From: Lachnospiraceae bacterium MA2020
Lineage (GTDB): Bacteria > Bacillota > Clostridia > Lachnospirales > Lachnospiraceae
DNA: 64,000 nucleotides
Reading direction: 5' to 3'
Assembly (NCBI GenBank): GCA_000746015.1
Contig: JQKK01000007.1
Location: 124,001 to 188,000, forward strand
In this document: positions 27,424 to 36,423 of the stretch, in pieces
Position numbering within the stretch: position 1 is the stretch's first letter
How the letters are laid out: each line of letters starts with the position of its first letter
Translations under genes and position numbers: made by a program
Notes under the pieces: generated by a model
Database searches by the model: none
Seen by the model: the letters and a program-made list of their open reading frames with translations, nothing else
What the model was told of the DNA's origin: nothing

Positions 27424-28581
27424 ATGGGATTTACGATAGAGGACATGCTGACTATCTCAAGGGATAAATATTCAATGAAGCTTGTTGCCGGGGAAAAAGG
27501 TTGGTCCAATTCTATAAGCTGGCTTATTATGATGGAAGAGCTCACAATTACCAAGAATTTTTCTGGTAAAGAACTGGCAGTTACAACTGGGCTCGGCTTT
27601 AAGGATATGACAAAGCTTAAAGAGCTTATAGATGTTCTCATTAAGTCTAATTCGTCAGGCTTAATTATAAATACAGGATGCTATATATATGATATACCAG
27701 AAGATATAAAAAAGATTTGTGACGAAAGTGATTTCCCTTTATTGACTGTTCCATGGGATGTTTACTTGGTTGATATGATAAAGGATATAAGTATACGCGT
27801 TTTTTTGCAGGGATCAACGGATGAACAGATATCAAATGCGTTGATAAAGGCGATAGAATTACCTTCTGCAGTAGATACTTATAGAAATGATCTGCTTCAA
27901 TATTTTGATACAGATGGAACATTTCAGATATTTTTGCTAACAACAGGAAATTTGGATTCTATGGATACGGTTGAGCGAAAGAGACTTGCATATAGACTTC
28001 AGCTGTATATTAATAACATTACTCACAATGGACATTTTTTCTACTATGATTCTTATTTTGTCCTTGTAATGAATGCTGTTGAAAAGCCTATAGCTAAGGA
28101 CATCATTACAGAATTTGTTCAAAAAGCAGAAAGACGAATGCCGGAAAATAAGGTGTTTATCGGCGTTGGAAGTCAGGTTACGGATATTTCAAATCTGCAT
28201 ATCGCATATAAAAGAGCAAAATCGGCAGCTATTATGGCAGAAAAATGTAAAAGAGAAATAGTACGATTTGATGATATGGGTATATTCAGAATACTAATGT
28301 CGGTAGAAGATAAGCAATTACTCAAAGAAATTAGTGAGGAGTTATTGTCTCCGCTTATTGAGCGAGATAAAGACCGTAATTCGAATTATATAGAGACTCT
28401 TGATAGTTATTTGAGAAATGATGGAAGCATACAGGCGGTTTCTGCTGAAATGTTTACACATCGTAACACTGTAATATATCGAATTAAGAATATTAAGAGT
28501 ATACTTAATACGAATTTTGATACGTTAGATGAAAAAATGCAATATCATATAGCGTGCTTAATATGGAAAAACAGGGATTGA
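27424..28581 (+). CDS. PucR-family transcriptional regulator
   Basis: A 385-residue regulator. Residues 1-125 match the PucR N-terminal ligand domain (FTIEDMLTI, SISWLIMMEEL, GKELAVTTGLGF), which in relatives responds to purine-related metabolites. The C-terminal helix-turn-helix (HTH_30/CdaR type) includes AVSAEMFTHRNTVIYRIKNIK. ATG 27424 is chosen for the AGGAGG 9 nt upstream; an ATG at 27400 lies before that site. The MATE pump gene follows by 42 nt and is a possible target, but no purine catabolism genes are nearby. Confidence 0.9.
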   Translation: MGFTIEDMLTISRDKYSMKLVAGEKGWSNSISWLIMMEELTITKNFSGKELAVTTGLGFKDMTKLKELIDVLIKSNSSGLIINTGCYIYDIPEDIKKICDESDFPLLTVPWDVYLVDMIKDISIRVFLQGSTDEQISNALIKAIELPSAVDTYRNDLLQYFDTDGTFQIFLLTTGNLDSMDTVERKRLAYRLQLYINNITHNGHFFYYDSYFVLVMNAVEKPIAKDIITEFVQKAERRMPENKVFIGVGSQVTDISNLHIAYKRAKSAAIMAEKCKREIVRFDDMGIFRILMSVEDKQLLKEISEELLSPLIERDKDRNSNYIETLDSYLRNDGSIQAVSAEMFTHRNTVIYRIKNIKSILNTNFDTLDEKMQYHIACLIWKNRD

Positions 28582-28623
28582 TAAATACTTTGATGTAGTT
28601 TTGAAAGGAGTCAAAGAATCTTT

Positions 28624-29961
28624 ATGACTAAAAGTATGACCGAGGGAAATCCTCTGAAATTAATTGTAACGTTTACATTACCTTTATTGATGGGTAATAT
28701 TTTTCAGCAGATGTACAATCTGATCGATGCAGCTATAGTTGGCAGGACTTTGGGAAGTAGTGCACTTGGAAGTGTTGGTTTATCGAGCAGCGTACAGTTT
28801 TTAGTGCTGGGATTTTGTATTGGAAGTTGTGTAGGATCATCAATACCGGTTGCTCAGAAATTCGGAGCGAAGGACCTTAGGGGCATGCGTTCTATGATTT
28901 ATCACGGAGCAGTATTAACTGTTATTTTTTCAATAGTTCTTACGGTAAGTTGTGCGCTTTTATGTAGTACGATCCTTCATATTCTTAAAGCACCGGATGC
29001 GTTATTTTCTGATGCCTATTCGTATCTGCTTGTGATTTTTTTAGGTATACCTTTTACTATGCTGTATAATTTTCTTTCCGGAATATTAAGAGCTGTAGGA
29101 GATAGCAGAACACCATTTTATTTTCTTGCGTTGTCAGCAGTCTTAAATATAGCATTGGACTTCTTTTGCATTCTTGTCCTGGGCTGGGGATGTGCAGGAG
29201 CAGCTATCGCAACTGTAGTATCACAGGGGATAAGCGGACTTCTTTGCCTGATACTTATAATTAAAAAGTTTGAAATACTTCATTTATCGAAAGATGATAT
29301 GGAATGGAATGGTAAAAATGCTTTTGCAATTTTATCAATGGGAGTACCAATGGGGCTCCAATATTCTATTACTGCGGTTGGAAGTATGATGATGCAATCA
29401 GCAAATAACGGACTGGGTACAATTGCGGTTTCCGGATTTGCTGCAGGCATGAAGATCAAGCAGTTTGCTATGTGTCCATTTGATGCCATTGCCTCAGCTG
29501 TCTCTACCTTTGTTGGACAAAATTATGGCGCAAAGAAGATGGACAGAGTGAGAAAGGGTATAAAACAGGGCATGACGTTAGGCGTTCTCTATGGAATTTT
29601 TATCGGTGTCATACTTATGATATTTGGAAGAAACCTTAGTATGCTCCTTGTGGATGCATCAAGTACTGAGGTTTTGGATGCTTCAGGAAAATATCTTTGG
29701 TGTCTTGGACATTGTTATTGGGCACTTGGTATCTTAAATGTATCAAGGATGTCTGTGCAGGGACTAGGATTTGCCGGTAGAGCAATTTTTTCTGGAATAA
29801 CTGAAATGCTTGCGAGGGGAATCGTAAGTGTTATCTTTGTTCCTATATGGGGCTTTGATGCAATTTGCTGGACTGATCAGTGTGCGTGGGTATCAGCCTG
29901 CTTTTATATTTTCCCTATGTTGTTATATTGCATAAAGAAAATTGAAAATAATATGCATTAA
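28624..29961 (+). CDS. MATE-family efflux transporter
   Basis: A 445-residue integral membrane protein with about 12 hydrophobic helices in two repeated halves. It has typical MATE features: an N-terminal TLPLLMGNIFQQMYNLIDAAIVG, and the equivalent in the second half GVPMGLQYSITAVGSMMMQ. It would export cationic compounds using a Na+ or H+ gradient. AAAGGAG lies 13 nt before the ATG. It follows the PucR-like regulator and is probably co-transcribed with it; the exported substrate is unknown. Confidence 0.92.
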   Translation: MTKSMTEGNPLKLIVTFTLPLLMGNIFQQMYNLIDAAIVGRTLGSSALGSVGLSSSVQFLVLGFCIGSCVGSSIPVAQKFGAKDLRGMRSMIYHGAVLTVIFSIVLTVSCALLCSTILHILKAPDALFSDAYSYLLVIFLGIPFTMLYNFLSGILRAVGDSRTPFYFLALSAVLNIALDFFCILVLGWGCAGAAIATVVSQGISGLLCLILIIKKFEILHLSKDDMEWNGKNAFAILSMGVPMGLQYSITAVGSMMMQSANNGLGTIAVSGFAAGMKIKQFAMCPFDAIASAVSTFVGQNYGAKKMDRVRKGIKQGMTLGVLYGIFIGVILMIFGRNLSMLLVDASSTEVLDASGKYLWCLGHCYWALGILNVSRMSVQGLGFAGRAIFSGITEMLARGIVSVIFVPIWGFDAICWTDQCAWVSACFYIFPMLLYCIKKIENNMH

Positions 29962-30056
29962 GATATATTTTTGATAAAATACTACAAAAGAAGGATAGTT
30001 TTGTGATATAATTTTGTTATAAGACACAAAACAATATACAAATTGTGGGGGATAAC

Positions 30057-30899
30057 ATGGCAGACTTTTTTGTTTGGGATGATTCCTATGCGGTTGGTAT
30101 ACCGATAGTAGATGACCAGCATAAGGAATTATTAAAATATGGGAATAGATTTTCTGAATTGATCGCTACTGGAGGTGTTGGATTAAAATCCGAAGAACTT
30201 GAATCTGAATTTCAAAAGTTTAGAGAGTATCTTACTTTTCATTTTAGAAGTGAAGAAAAAGTCATGGAGGAGATTAAGTATAATAATCTCGGAGCGCACA
30301 GACGTGAGCATAATGCAATACTTGAAAAAGTAGCTGCTTATAATACTGAAAAGATTAAATCAGATCCAGTTTTTGCTCTTACTGAGATCCGTTCTTTACT
30401 TCAAAGTATCCTCTATGATCATGTTATGGAGACAGATTCTGCTCTGGGAAAGGCATATCGCAGGTACAACAAGCTTTTTAAGCATATGGAGGAGGCAAAG
30501 CGCAAGATCAGAGAAGAAAATGAACGCAAATTTGGTGTTCTGATCAAAGAGCTTGATGTTGCATTTTGTTATCTAAACTGGGATCAGTCTCAGAAAGGGC
30601 ACTGTGTGATCGTATCAAAGGAGAAGACTTCAAATCTGGTAAGACTTTCTACTCTTGAAAAGAACACATTGATGGCAGAACTTTATAGAGTAATGCTGAT
30701 AGTTCAAAAGAGCTTTAAGCCGGATGATCTGCAGGTTGTATATGCCGGAGATATAGATGGACAGTTAGCAATACATATTATTCCAAAGTATAAAGATATG
30801 GAGACATTTGGACAAATAACACCGCCTAAGACGGACTGTGAAAAGCTATCTGATGAAGAATACAAAAAAATCATCGATCAGTTTTTGGAAAACTTTTAA
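30057..30899 (+). CDS. Bacteriohemerythrin fused to a degenerate HIT-like domain
   Basis: A 280-residue two-domain protein. Residues 1-145 are a hemerythrin four-helix bundle with all seven di-iron ligands: H22, H62, E66, H81, H85, H122 and D127, so it should bind O2 or sense oxygen/iron. After a charged helix (about 146-160), residues 163-248 read like a histidine-triad (HIT) domain: KGHCVIVSKEKT (compare GHxLVIPKxH), an amphipathic helix, KPDDLQVVYAGDIDGQ and AIHIIPKY. In the H-x-H-x-H motif the first two positions are Gln236 and Ala238 and only H240 remains, so nucleotide hydrolase/transferase activity is unlikely. ATG 30057 follows GGGGG; an in-frame GTG at 30045 overlaps that site. Stand-alone gene. 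Confidence 0.85.
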   Translation: MADFFVWDDSYAVGIPIVDDQHKELLKYGNRFSELIATGGVGLKSEELESEFQKFREYLTFHFRSEEKVMEEIKYNNLGAHRREHNAILEKVAAYNTEKIKSDPVFALTEIRSLLQSILYDHVMETDSALGKAYRRYNKLFKHMEEAKRKIREENERKFGVLIKELDVAFCYLNWDQSQKGHCVIVSKEKTSNLVRLSTLEKNTLMAELYRVMLIVQKSFKPDDLQVVYAGDIDGQLAIHIIPKYKDMETFGQITPPKTDCEKLSDEEYKKIIDQFLENF

Positions 30900-31013
30900 A
30901 TATGATAAAATTCTAAAAATAATATAAAAAAAACCTTACCAATTTGACTGCAAACATGGTATTATATGCTTTGTGCGTAAAACACAGTATTTTTTTAAGG
31001 AGGCTTATAATCT

Positions 31014-32363
31014 ATGTCTGCGGCACAAATTGCGGCACTCGTCATCTTTATAGGTATGTTTATCCTCATCGTTACAGAAAAGATTGAGAGACATATCGTA
31101 TCGTTGGTATGTGCATTATTAACTTTAGTTTTGGTTTTTGGAGTATTCATGCATAGCGGAGAGGCTATCTTGAATTCGCTTGCGATCAAGAGTTTCATTG
31201 AACCATCATTTTGGTATAGCGCAGCTGAGAGTTCAGAGAATTCTTCAGGTATCAACTGGGCTACTATCATTTTTATCGCGGGAATGATGATAATGGTAGA
31301 GGGAATGGGAAAGGCTGGCTTCTTTAGATGGCTTTGCCTTAGACTTGCAAAGGCTGTTGAATACAAGGTAGTACCGTTGTTCCTTGCTTTCATGATAATG
31401 TCAGCAATCCTTGCTATGTTTATCGATAGTATCACTGTTATTCTTTTCCTTGCAGCTGCTACTATTGAGCTTGCAAAGCTTTTGAAGTTCAATCCTGTAC
31501 CACTTATTCTTTCTGAGATTTTCTGTGCAAACCTTGGAGGATCGGCCACAATGTGTGGTGATCCGCCAAACATCATTATCGGAACATCTCTTGGATATTC
31601 TTTTGCAGACTTTTTAACAAATACCGGTCTTATGGCATTGGTATCACTTGTTTTTGTAATTATTTACTTCTATTTCTGCTTTAAGAACAAGCTTGTTTCA
31701 AAGGCTGACAGTTCTACAGTTTATCCTGATCCTAAGGATGCTATCACTGATGTAAAGGCATTTACTATCAGTGCAGTTATCTTCTTTGTAGCAGTAGTGC
31801 TTCTTGTTACACATGCTCAGACAGGTCTTACTGTTGCTACGATAGGTCTTTTCATAGGTGTAGTTACACTTCTTACTTCTGGAAAGGATGCAATGGTCCT
31901 TCTTAAGAAGGTAGATTATGATACACTTCTTTTCTTTATTGGACTTTTCGTAGTAGTATCAGGACTTGAGGAGACAGGTATACTTGAAATCATCGCTGGT
32001 TTCATCGCTGATATTAGTGGAGACAATGCAAAGATGACAGTAGCTATAGTAATGTGGGTATCAGCTATTGCCAGTGCATTTGTTGATAATATTCCTTTTG
32101 CAGCAACAATGATTCCTGTTATCAGAGTTTTGGCTGAGACAACAGGATGTTCATTACCAGTCCTTTCATGGGGACTTGCTGTAGGAACAGATATAGGTGG
32201 AAGTGCAACACCTATCGGAGCATCTGCAAACGTTGTAGGTATTTCAGTTGCAGCTCGTGAAGGTCATACTATTGGCTGGATCAGATATTGCAGCTATATG
32301 GCTCCGGCTACGATCATAGTAATCCTTATTTCTATGGTTTGTATTTTTGTACGATACTTCTAA
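31014..32363 (+). CDS. ArsB/NhaD (SLC13-like) family permease
   Basis: A 449-residue integral membrane transporter with about 11-12 helices. The first helix region (IFIGMFILIVTEKIERHIV), the paired half-repeat motifs (IFCANLGGSATMCGDPPNII and VGTDIGGSATPIGASANVV) and the IASAFVDNIPFAATMIP region are characteristic of the ion-transporter superfamily containing ArsB, NhaD and citrate/dicarboxylate carriers. The substrate could be Na+/H+ or an organic anion. No arsenic-resistance genes lie nearby, so an arsenite role is not favoured. AAGGAGG precedes the ATG and a cytidylate-kinase-like gene follows 24 nt downstream. Confidence 0.9.
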   Translation: MSAAQIAALVIFIGMFILIVTEKIERHIVSLVCALLTLVLVFGVFMHSGEAILNSLAIKSFIEPSFWYSAAESSENSSGINWATIIFIAGMMIMVEGMGKAGFFRWLCLRLAKAVEYKVVPLFLAFMIMSAILAMFIDSITVILFLAAATIELAKLLKFNPVPLILSEIFCANLGGSATMCGDPPNIIIGTSLGYSFADFLTNTGLMALVSLVFVIIYFYFCFKNKLVSKADSSTVYPDPKDAITDVKAFTISAVIFFVAVVLLVTHAQTGLTVATIGLFIGVVTLLTSGKDAMVLLKKVDYDTLLFFIGLFVVVSGLEETGILEIIAGFIADISGDNAKMTVAIVMWVSAIASAFVDNIPFAATMIPVIRVLAETTGCSLPVLSWGLAVGTDIGGSATPIGASANVVGISVAAREGHTIGWIRYCSYMAPATIIVILISMVCIFVRYF

Positions 32364-32387
32364 TTATTAGAAAAAGGGGGAGAGTAA

Positions 32388-32987
32388 ATGGAAAAGCAGT
32401 TGATCATTTCTCTTGGTCGTGAATATGGAAGCGGTGGACACGATATTGCTGAAGAACTTGCAAAGCGTTTTGGCCTTCCACTTTACGACAGCAATCTTTT
32501 GGAGGAGATTGCGCGTAACAACAGTGTGGATCATGATGAGCTCAAAAAGTATGATGAGCGCCCGAGGATGCCTTTCTTTACAAGAAAGGTTCGCGGTCAT
32601 TCCAATTCTTTGGAAGAGACTATCGCTTACATGCAGTTTGAGTACATGAAGAAGATGGCAGAAAGAGGAGACTCTTTTGTTATCGTTGGCAGATGTGCGG
32701 AAGTAAAGTTAAAAGAGTTCCCATGTCTTGTTTCAATATTTGTTTTGGCTGATGCTGAGGCGAAGATTGAGCGAATTATGAAAAAGTTCGATCTTACTCG
32801 TGAAGCAGCAAAAGCTCAGATAAAGAAAGAGAATTACAACAGAAAAGCTTACCACAATTTCCACTGTCCTGTTAAATGGGGAGACTCAAGAAACTATGAG
32901 TTGTCAATTAACAGTAGTAAGCTCGGATATGAAGCTACAACAGATATGATTGAAGCTTATGTCCGTAAGAGATACGAAAAAATGTAA
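32388..32987 (+). CDS. Cytidylate kinase-like family protein
   Basis: A 199-residue P-loop protein of the cytidylate-kinase-like family (Pfam Cytidylate_kin2). The N-terminal loop ISLGREYGSGGHDIA takes the place of the classic GxxGxGKS, followed by an acidic-aromatic stretch LYDSNLLEEIA and the FVIVGRCAEVKLK strand. True CMP kinase motifs are relaxed, so the phosphate acceptor is unknown. GGGGGAG precedes ATG 32388; it is probably co-transcribed with the permease and ends at a strong terminator. Confidence 0.85.
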   Translation: MEKQLIISLGREYGSGGHDIAEELAKRFGLPLYDSNLLEEIARNNSVDHDELKKYDERPRMPFFTRKVRGHSNSLEETIAYMQFEYMKKMAERGDSFVIVGRCAEVKLKEFPCLVSIFVLADAEAKIERIMKKFDLTREAAKAQIKKENYNRKAYHNFHCPVKWGDSRNYELSINSSKLGYEATTDMIEAYVRKRYEKM

Positions 32988-32997
32988 TTAGAAGATG

Positions 32998-33027
32998 GCA
33001 TCCTGCATTTTTTGCAGGATGCTTTTT
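32998..33027 (+). terminator. Terminator after cytidylate-kinase-like gene
   Basis: A perfect 10-bp stem (32998-33007 / 33013-33022) is followed by TTTTT. Confidence 0.85.
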
Positions 33028-33030
33028 CAA

Positions 33031-34215
33031 TTATTTGAGTTGTCTGAGTAGGATTTTTTCAATCTGCTTTGCCCTTTCTGCCCAGGTATGATGCGCATAA
33101 GCTTCATTATATCCGGAATCTGCAATAGATTCTGCTAAGGATGGATCATTGATCAGCTTTGAATATGCTTCAAGTATGGAATCAGTATTTTTGAGATCAT
33201 AAAATGCTATATTTTCCATATTATTAAATTCTCTGTCGAGAGCAGATGAATGGTCTGAGAGTGAAACTGCTCCATTTAGCATTGTGTTATATACCCTGTC
33301 ATGTGTGCCGTCTTTAAACCATGGCATCACGTTTAACACTACTTTTGACTGTGCTATTGCATCAAGGCATGCTTGAGAACTGACCTGTCCGTGTTGCTCT
33401 ATATTTTCAATATGTTTGCATGGAATTTCATTAAACCCGCTGCCAAATGTAGCTATTTTGAAGCCGGCATCTGCGAGTTTTGAAATCAATACTTCTCTGA
33501 AATAATTTCGTACTTGCAGATCGCAGGCAACAAGATTTGCATTACATTCTCTTAGATAGTCATCTGTTACGCTATCACCAAATTCGTCGCGTATCATCGT
33601 TTCTGCCATTTCTTCTATAGTAATATCGGGCGAAGCTATAACTCTGTCTCTGATTTCATGGTAAAAATCTATTACCGCTCTTTCCATATTTTTATAGTGT
33701 TGTTCAAAATTTTTAGGATTAGTGTAATTACCGGTAAATATAATGTCATATCTACGTTTGCTGAATGGTATAGGCTCAACTATATCATATATTGAAGTAC
33801 CGCCAAGTTCGACATAATCATCAGCTGTAATATTAGGATAAAAACGGTTCATATACTTAAGATGATTATTATCTATGCTTATCTGCACATATTTATCTGG
33901 GATGTGACGGAAAAACTTATGATAATAATAAGGATGATCAATCACCATATTTACAAATGGGATCTGATTTTCATTCCAAAAGACAGGTTCACGTCCATCA
34001 CAAAGAAAATCATCATCGATCAAACCATGAAAATTAAAAGAAAAAGCTACAGTATTACCTTTTTCAATAAAATTTTGCATTTTGAAATATGAATTTATGT
34101 CATCAAGGCAATCATATATAAATGTTTCATGCCCCATAATATTAAAGGCTTTTTCGAGCTGGAGAGAGAAGAATTCCTGGGTTTCGATTGTGTTAGAAAA
34201 AAGAATGATTTTCAT
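33031..34215 (-). CDS. CgeB-like glycosyltransferase family protein
   Basis: A 394-residue cytoplasmic protein resembling the CgeB/Glyco_trans_1_2 family (GT-B fold). Visible features are an N-terminal sugar-transferase-like Rossmann half (MKIILFSNTIETQEFFSLQ), the mid-region RRYDIIFTGNYTNP, and a C-terminal half with VLNVMPWFKDGTHDRVYNTMLNGAVSLSD, the latter typical of this family (quoted here from residues about 285-315). It may glycosylate a surface protein or spore/flagellar component; no acceptor is evident. GGGGG precedes the ATG. Stand-alone, convergent with the kinase-like gene. Confidence 0.75.
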   Translation of the reverse strand: MKIILFSNTIETQEFFSLQLEKAFNIMGHETFIYDCLDDINSYFKMQNFIEKGNTVAFSFNFHGLIDDDFLCDGREPVFWNENQIPFVNMVIDHPYYYHKFFRHIPDKYVQISIDNNHLKYMNRFYPNITADDYVELGGTSIYDIVEPIPFSKRRYDIIFTGNYTNPKNFEQHYKNMERAVIDFYHEIRDRVIASPDITIEEMAETMIRDEFGDSVTDDYLRECNANLVACDLQVRNYFREVLISKLADAGFKIATFGSGFNEIPCKHIENIEQHGQVSSQACLDAIAQSKVVLNVMPWFKDGTHDRVYNTMLNGAVSLSDHSSALDREFNNMENIAFYDLKNTDSILEAYSKLINDPSLAESIADSGYNEAYAHHTWAERAKQIEKILLRQLK

Positions 34216-34301
34216 TGTATTGCCCCCTCATTTATGACTAATCATACTATTTATTTAGAATTTTTGCAAGAATTGCTTAGAATATTTGTTCGAGAAAATG
34301 C

Positions 34302-34331
34302 TTTACAAAGGAAGGGATTTTATGGTAGAAT
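34302..34331 (+). promoter_or_regulatory. Candidate promoter for parE
   Basis: TTTACA (34302-34307), 18-nt spacer, TAGAAT (34326-34331), leaving about 60 nt of leader before ATG 34400. Confidence 0.4.
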
Positions 34332-34399
34332 TTTGTTTGTGTTTTTGGGTGTTTATGCTTTATGCGTGAACACTAGTTTGAACGGAGGATTATGATCAT

Positions 34400-36322
34400 A
34401 TGGCTGACGAGATAAAATATGATGCCGGTAGTATTCAGGTATTAGAAGGATTGGAGCCTGTTAGGCTCAGACCGGGTATGTACATTGGAAGTACCGGTTC
34501 TAAGGGATTAAACCACCTTATTTATGAGCTTATGGACAATTCTGTCGATGAGCATCTTGCTGGCTTTTGCAATAATATATGGGTTACACTTGAAGCTGAT
34601 GGTTCTGCAACTGTAGAAGACGATGGTCGAGGTATACCTGTAGGCATGCATGAGAAAGGTGTTTCAGCAGAGCGAGTAGTATTTACCACACTTCATGCGG
34701 GAGGTAAATTTGATTCATCAATTTATAAAACGTCCGGAGGATTGCACGGTGTTGGATCTTCAGTAGTAAATGCTCTTTCAGAGTGGCTCGATATTGTAGT
34801 TAATCGTGAAGGTCTTATATCACATGATCATTATGAAAAGGGACGTCCTACTCTTGATCTTGTAAATGGTCTTTTGCCTACACTTGGTCGTACAAAAAAG
34901 ACAGGTACAAAGATTAATTTTAAACCGGATGCAGAGATTTTTGATACAGTTCGTTTTAAATCAGAAGAGATAAAGAGCAGACTTCACGAAACATCATATC
35001 TTAACCCGGGTCTGACTATTTATTTCAGGGATTTCAGAGGTCCTGTCATCGAAGAACAGACCTTCCATGAGCCGGATGGCATTACGGGTTTTGTTCGTGA
35101 CATGAATAAGAATAAGGAAATAGTTACTCCTGTAATTTATTTTAAAGGTGAATCTGAGGGAATTGAAGTTGAGTGTGCTTTTCAGTATGTAAATGAATTC
35201 CATGAAGATATTCTTGGCTTCTGTAATAACATATACAATGCTGAAGGCGGTATGCACATTACAGGATTTAAGTCTACATTTACAACTGTAATGAACAGCT
35301 ATGCACGTACAATAGGTGTGCTTAAGGAAAAAGATTCTAATTTTAACGGAGCAGATATCAGAAACGGTATGACAGGTGTCATATCTGTAAAGCATCCGGA
35401 TCCAAGATTTGAAGGTCAGACAAAGACTAAGCTTGATAACCAGGATGCAGCTCGTGCTGTAGGTAAGGTTACAAGTGATGAGATACAGCTTTATTTTGAC
35501 AGAAATCTTGATACTTTGAAGCTTATCCTTTCTTCAGCAGAGAAGGCAGCCAAGATACGTAAGAGTGAGGAAAAGGCAAAGACAAACATGCTTACAAAGC
35601 AGAAGTTCTCTTTTGACTCAAATGGTAAGCTTGCCAACTGCGTATCAAGAGATGCAAAGCAGTGTGAGATATTCATAGTAGAGGGAGATTCTGCAGGAGG
35701 TTCTGCTAAAACTGCCAGAAACAGAATGTATCAGGCAATACTTCCTATTCGTGGTAAGATCTTAAATGTTGAGAAGGCATCAATTGATAAAATACTTGCA
35801 AACGCTGAGATAAAAACTATGATCAATGCCTTCGGATGCGGATTTTCCGAAGGGTATGGACAGGATTTTGATATTACAAAGCTTCGTTATGATAAGATTA
35901 TAATTATGGCCGATGCCGATGTAGATGGTGCTCATATTGCAACCTTGCTGCTAACACTTTTCTACAGATTTATGCCGGAGCTTATTTTTGAAGGACATGT
36001 TTACATTGCAATGCCTCCACTTTACAAGGCTCAGCCGGCTAAGGGGCAGGAAGAGTATCTTTATGATGATAAGGCGCTTGCTGCATATCGTGCAAAGCAC
36101 AAAGGTCCATTTACGCTTCAGCGATATAAGGGACTTGGTGAAATGGATGCAGAGCAGTTATGGGAGACAACTCTCGATCCTGAAAGAAGACGCATGAAAC
36201 AGGTTTCTATTGAAGATGCAAGATTGGCTTCATCTACAACGGAGCTTCTCATGGGAAATGATGTGCCGCCTAGACGTGAATTTATTTATGATCATGCCAA
36301 GGAAGCTCTTTTGGATATTTGA
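34400..36322 (+). CDS. parE: Topoisomerase IV subunit B-like (type IIA topoisomerase ATPase)
   Basis: A 640-residue ATPase subunit. GHKL ATP-binding motifs: ELMDNSVDEHLAGF, EDDGRGIPVG and YKTSGGLHGVGSSVVNALS. The TOPRIM domain has EGDSAGGSAK, PIRGKILNVEKA, the Mg-binding DADVDGAHI and QRYKGLGEMD. GGAGG lies 11 nt before ATG 34400. ParE is preferred to GyrB because the downstream A subunit lacks a GyrA box and because gyrBA normally lies near dnaA, which is not here; sequence motifs alone do not separate the two. The stop codon is immediately followed by a palindromic terminator. Confidence 0.85.
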   Translation: MADEIKYDAGSIQVLEGLEPVRLRPGMYIGSTGSKGLNHLIYELMDNSVDEHLAGFCNNIWVTLEADGSATVEDDGRGIPVGMHEKGVSAERVVFTTLHAGGKFDSSIYKTSGGLHGVGSSVVNALSEWLDIVVNREGLISHDHYEKGRPTLDLVNGLLPTLGRTKKTGTKINFKPDAEIFDTVRFKSEEIKSRLHETSYLNPGLTIYFRDFRGPVIEEQTFHEPDGITGFVRDMNKNKEIVTPVIYFKGESEGIEVECAFQYVNEFHEDILGFCNNIYNAEGGMHITGFKSTFTTVMNSYARTIGVLKEKDSNFNGADIRNGMTGVISVKHPDPRFEGQTKTKLDNQDAARAVGKVTSDEIQLYFDRNLDTLKLILSSAEKAAKIRKSEEKAKTNMLTKQKFSFDSNGKLANCVSRDAKQCEIFIVEGDSAGGSAKTARNRMYQAILPIRGKILNVEKASIDKILANAEIKTMINAFGCGFSEGYGQDFDITKLRYDKIIIMADADVDGAHIATLLLTLFYRFMPELIFEGHVYIAMPPLYKAQPAKGQEEYLYDDKALAAYRAKHKGPFTLQRYKGLGEMDAEQLWETTLDPERRRMKQVSIEDARLASSTTELLMGNDVPPRREFIYDHAKEALLDI

Positions 36323-36356
36323 GTTAACATAAATTTATTATGTTAACTGTACTTTT
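36322..36356 (+). terminator. Palindromic terminator after parE, copy 1 of a three-copy palindrome
   Basis: Perfect 11-bp arms (36322-36332 / 36338-36348, AGTTAACATAA) with a 5-nt loop, followed within a few bases by TTTTTT. The left arm begins at the last base of the parE stop codon. The same arms recur near 49603 and 60083. Confidence 0.65.
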
Positions 36357-36358
36357 TT

Positions 36359-36399
36359 GTATATTGCAAATAAAACTTTTAGTTGCAATATACTATAAT
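36359..36399 (+). promoter_or_regulatory. Inverted repeat and -10 box upstream of parC
   Basis: A perfect 11-bp inverted repeat (36359-36369 / 36383-36393, arm GTATATTGCAA) ends exactly at a consensus TATAAT (36394-36399). A good -35 box is not visible. The arrangement suits a repressor operator covering a promoter for parC. Confidence 0.45.
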
Positions 36400-36423
36400 A
36401 CATGAAAGGCTGATTGACTGTAT

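Noticed and set aside
31014-32363. Arsenite efflux pump
   Set aside because: The ArsB/NhaD fold is clear, but no arsR, arsC or arsA lies nearby and the family is broad.
34129-34395. Open frame between the glycosyltransferase and parE
   Set aside because: It starts inside the opposite-strand gene, covers the parE promoter region and has no ribosome site.
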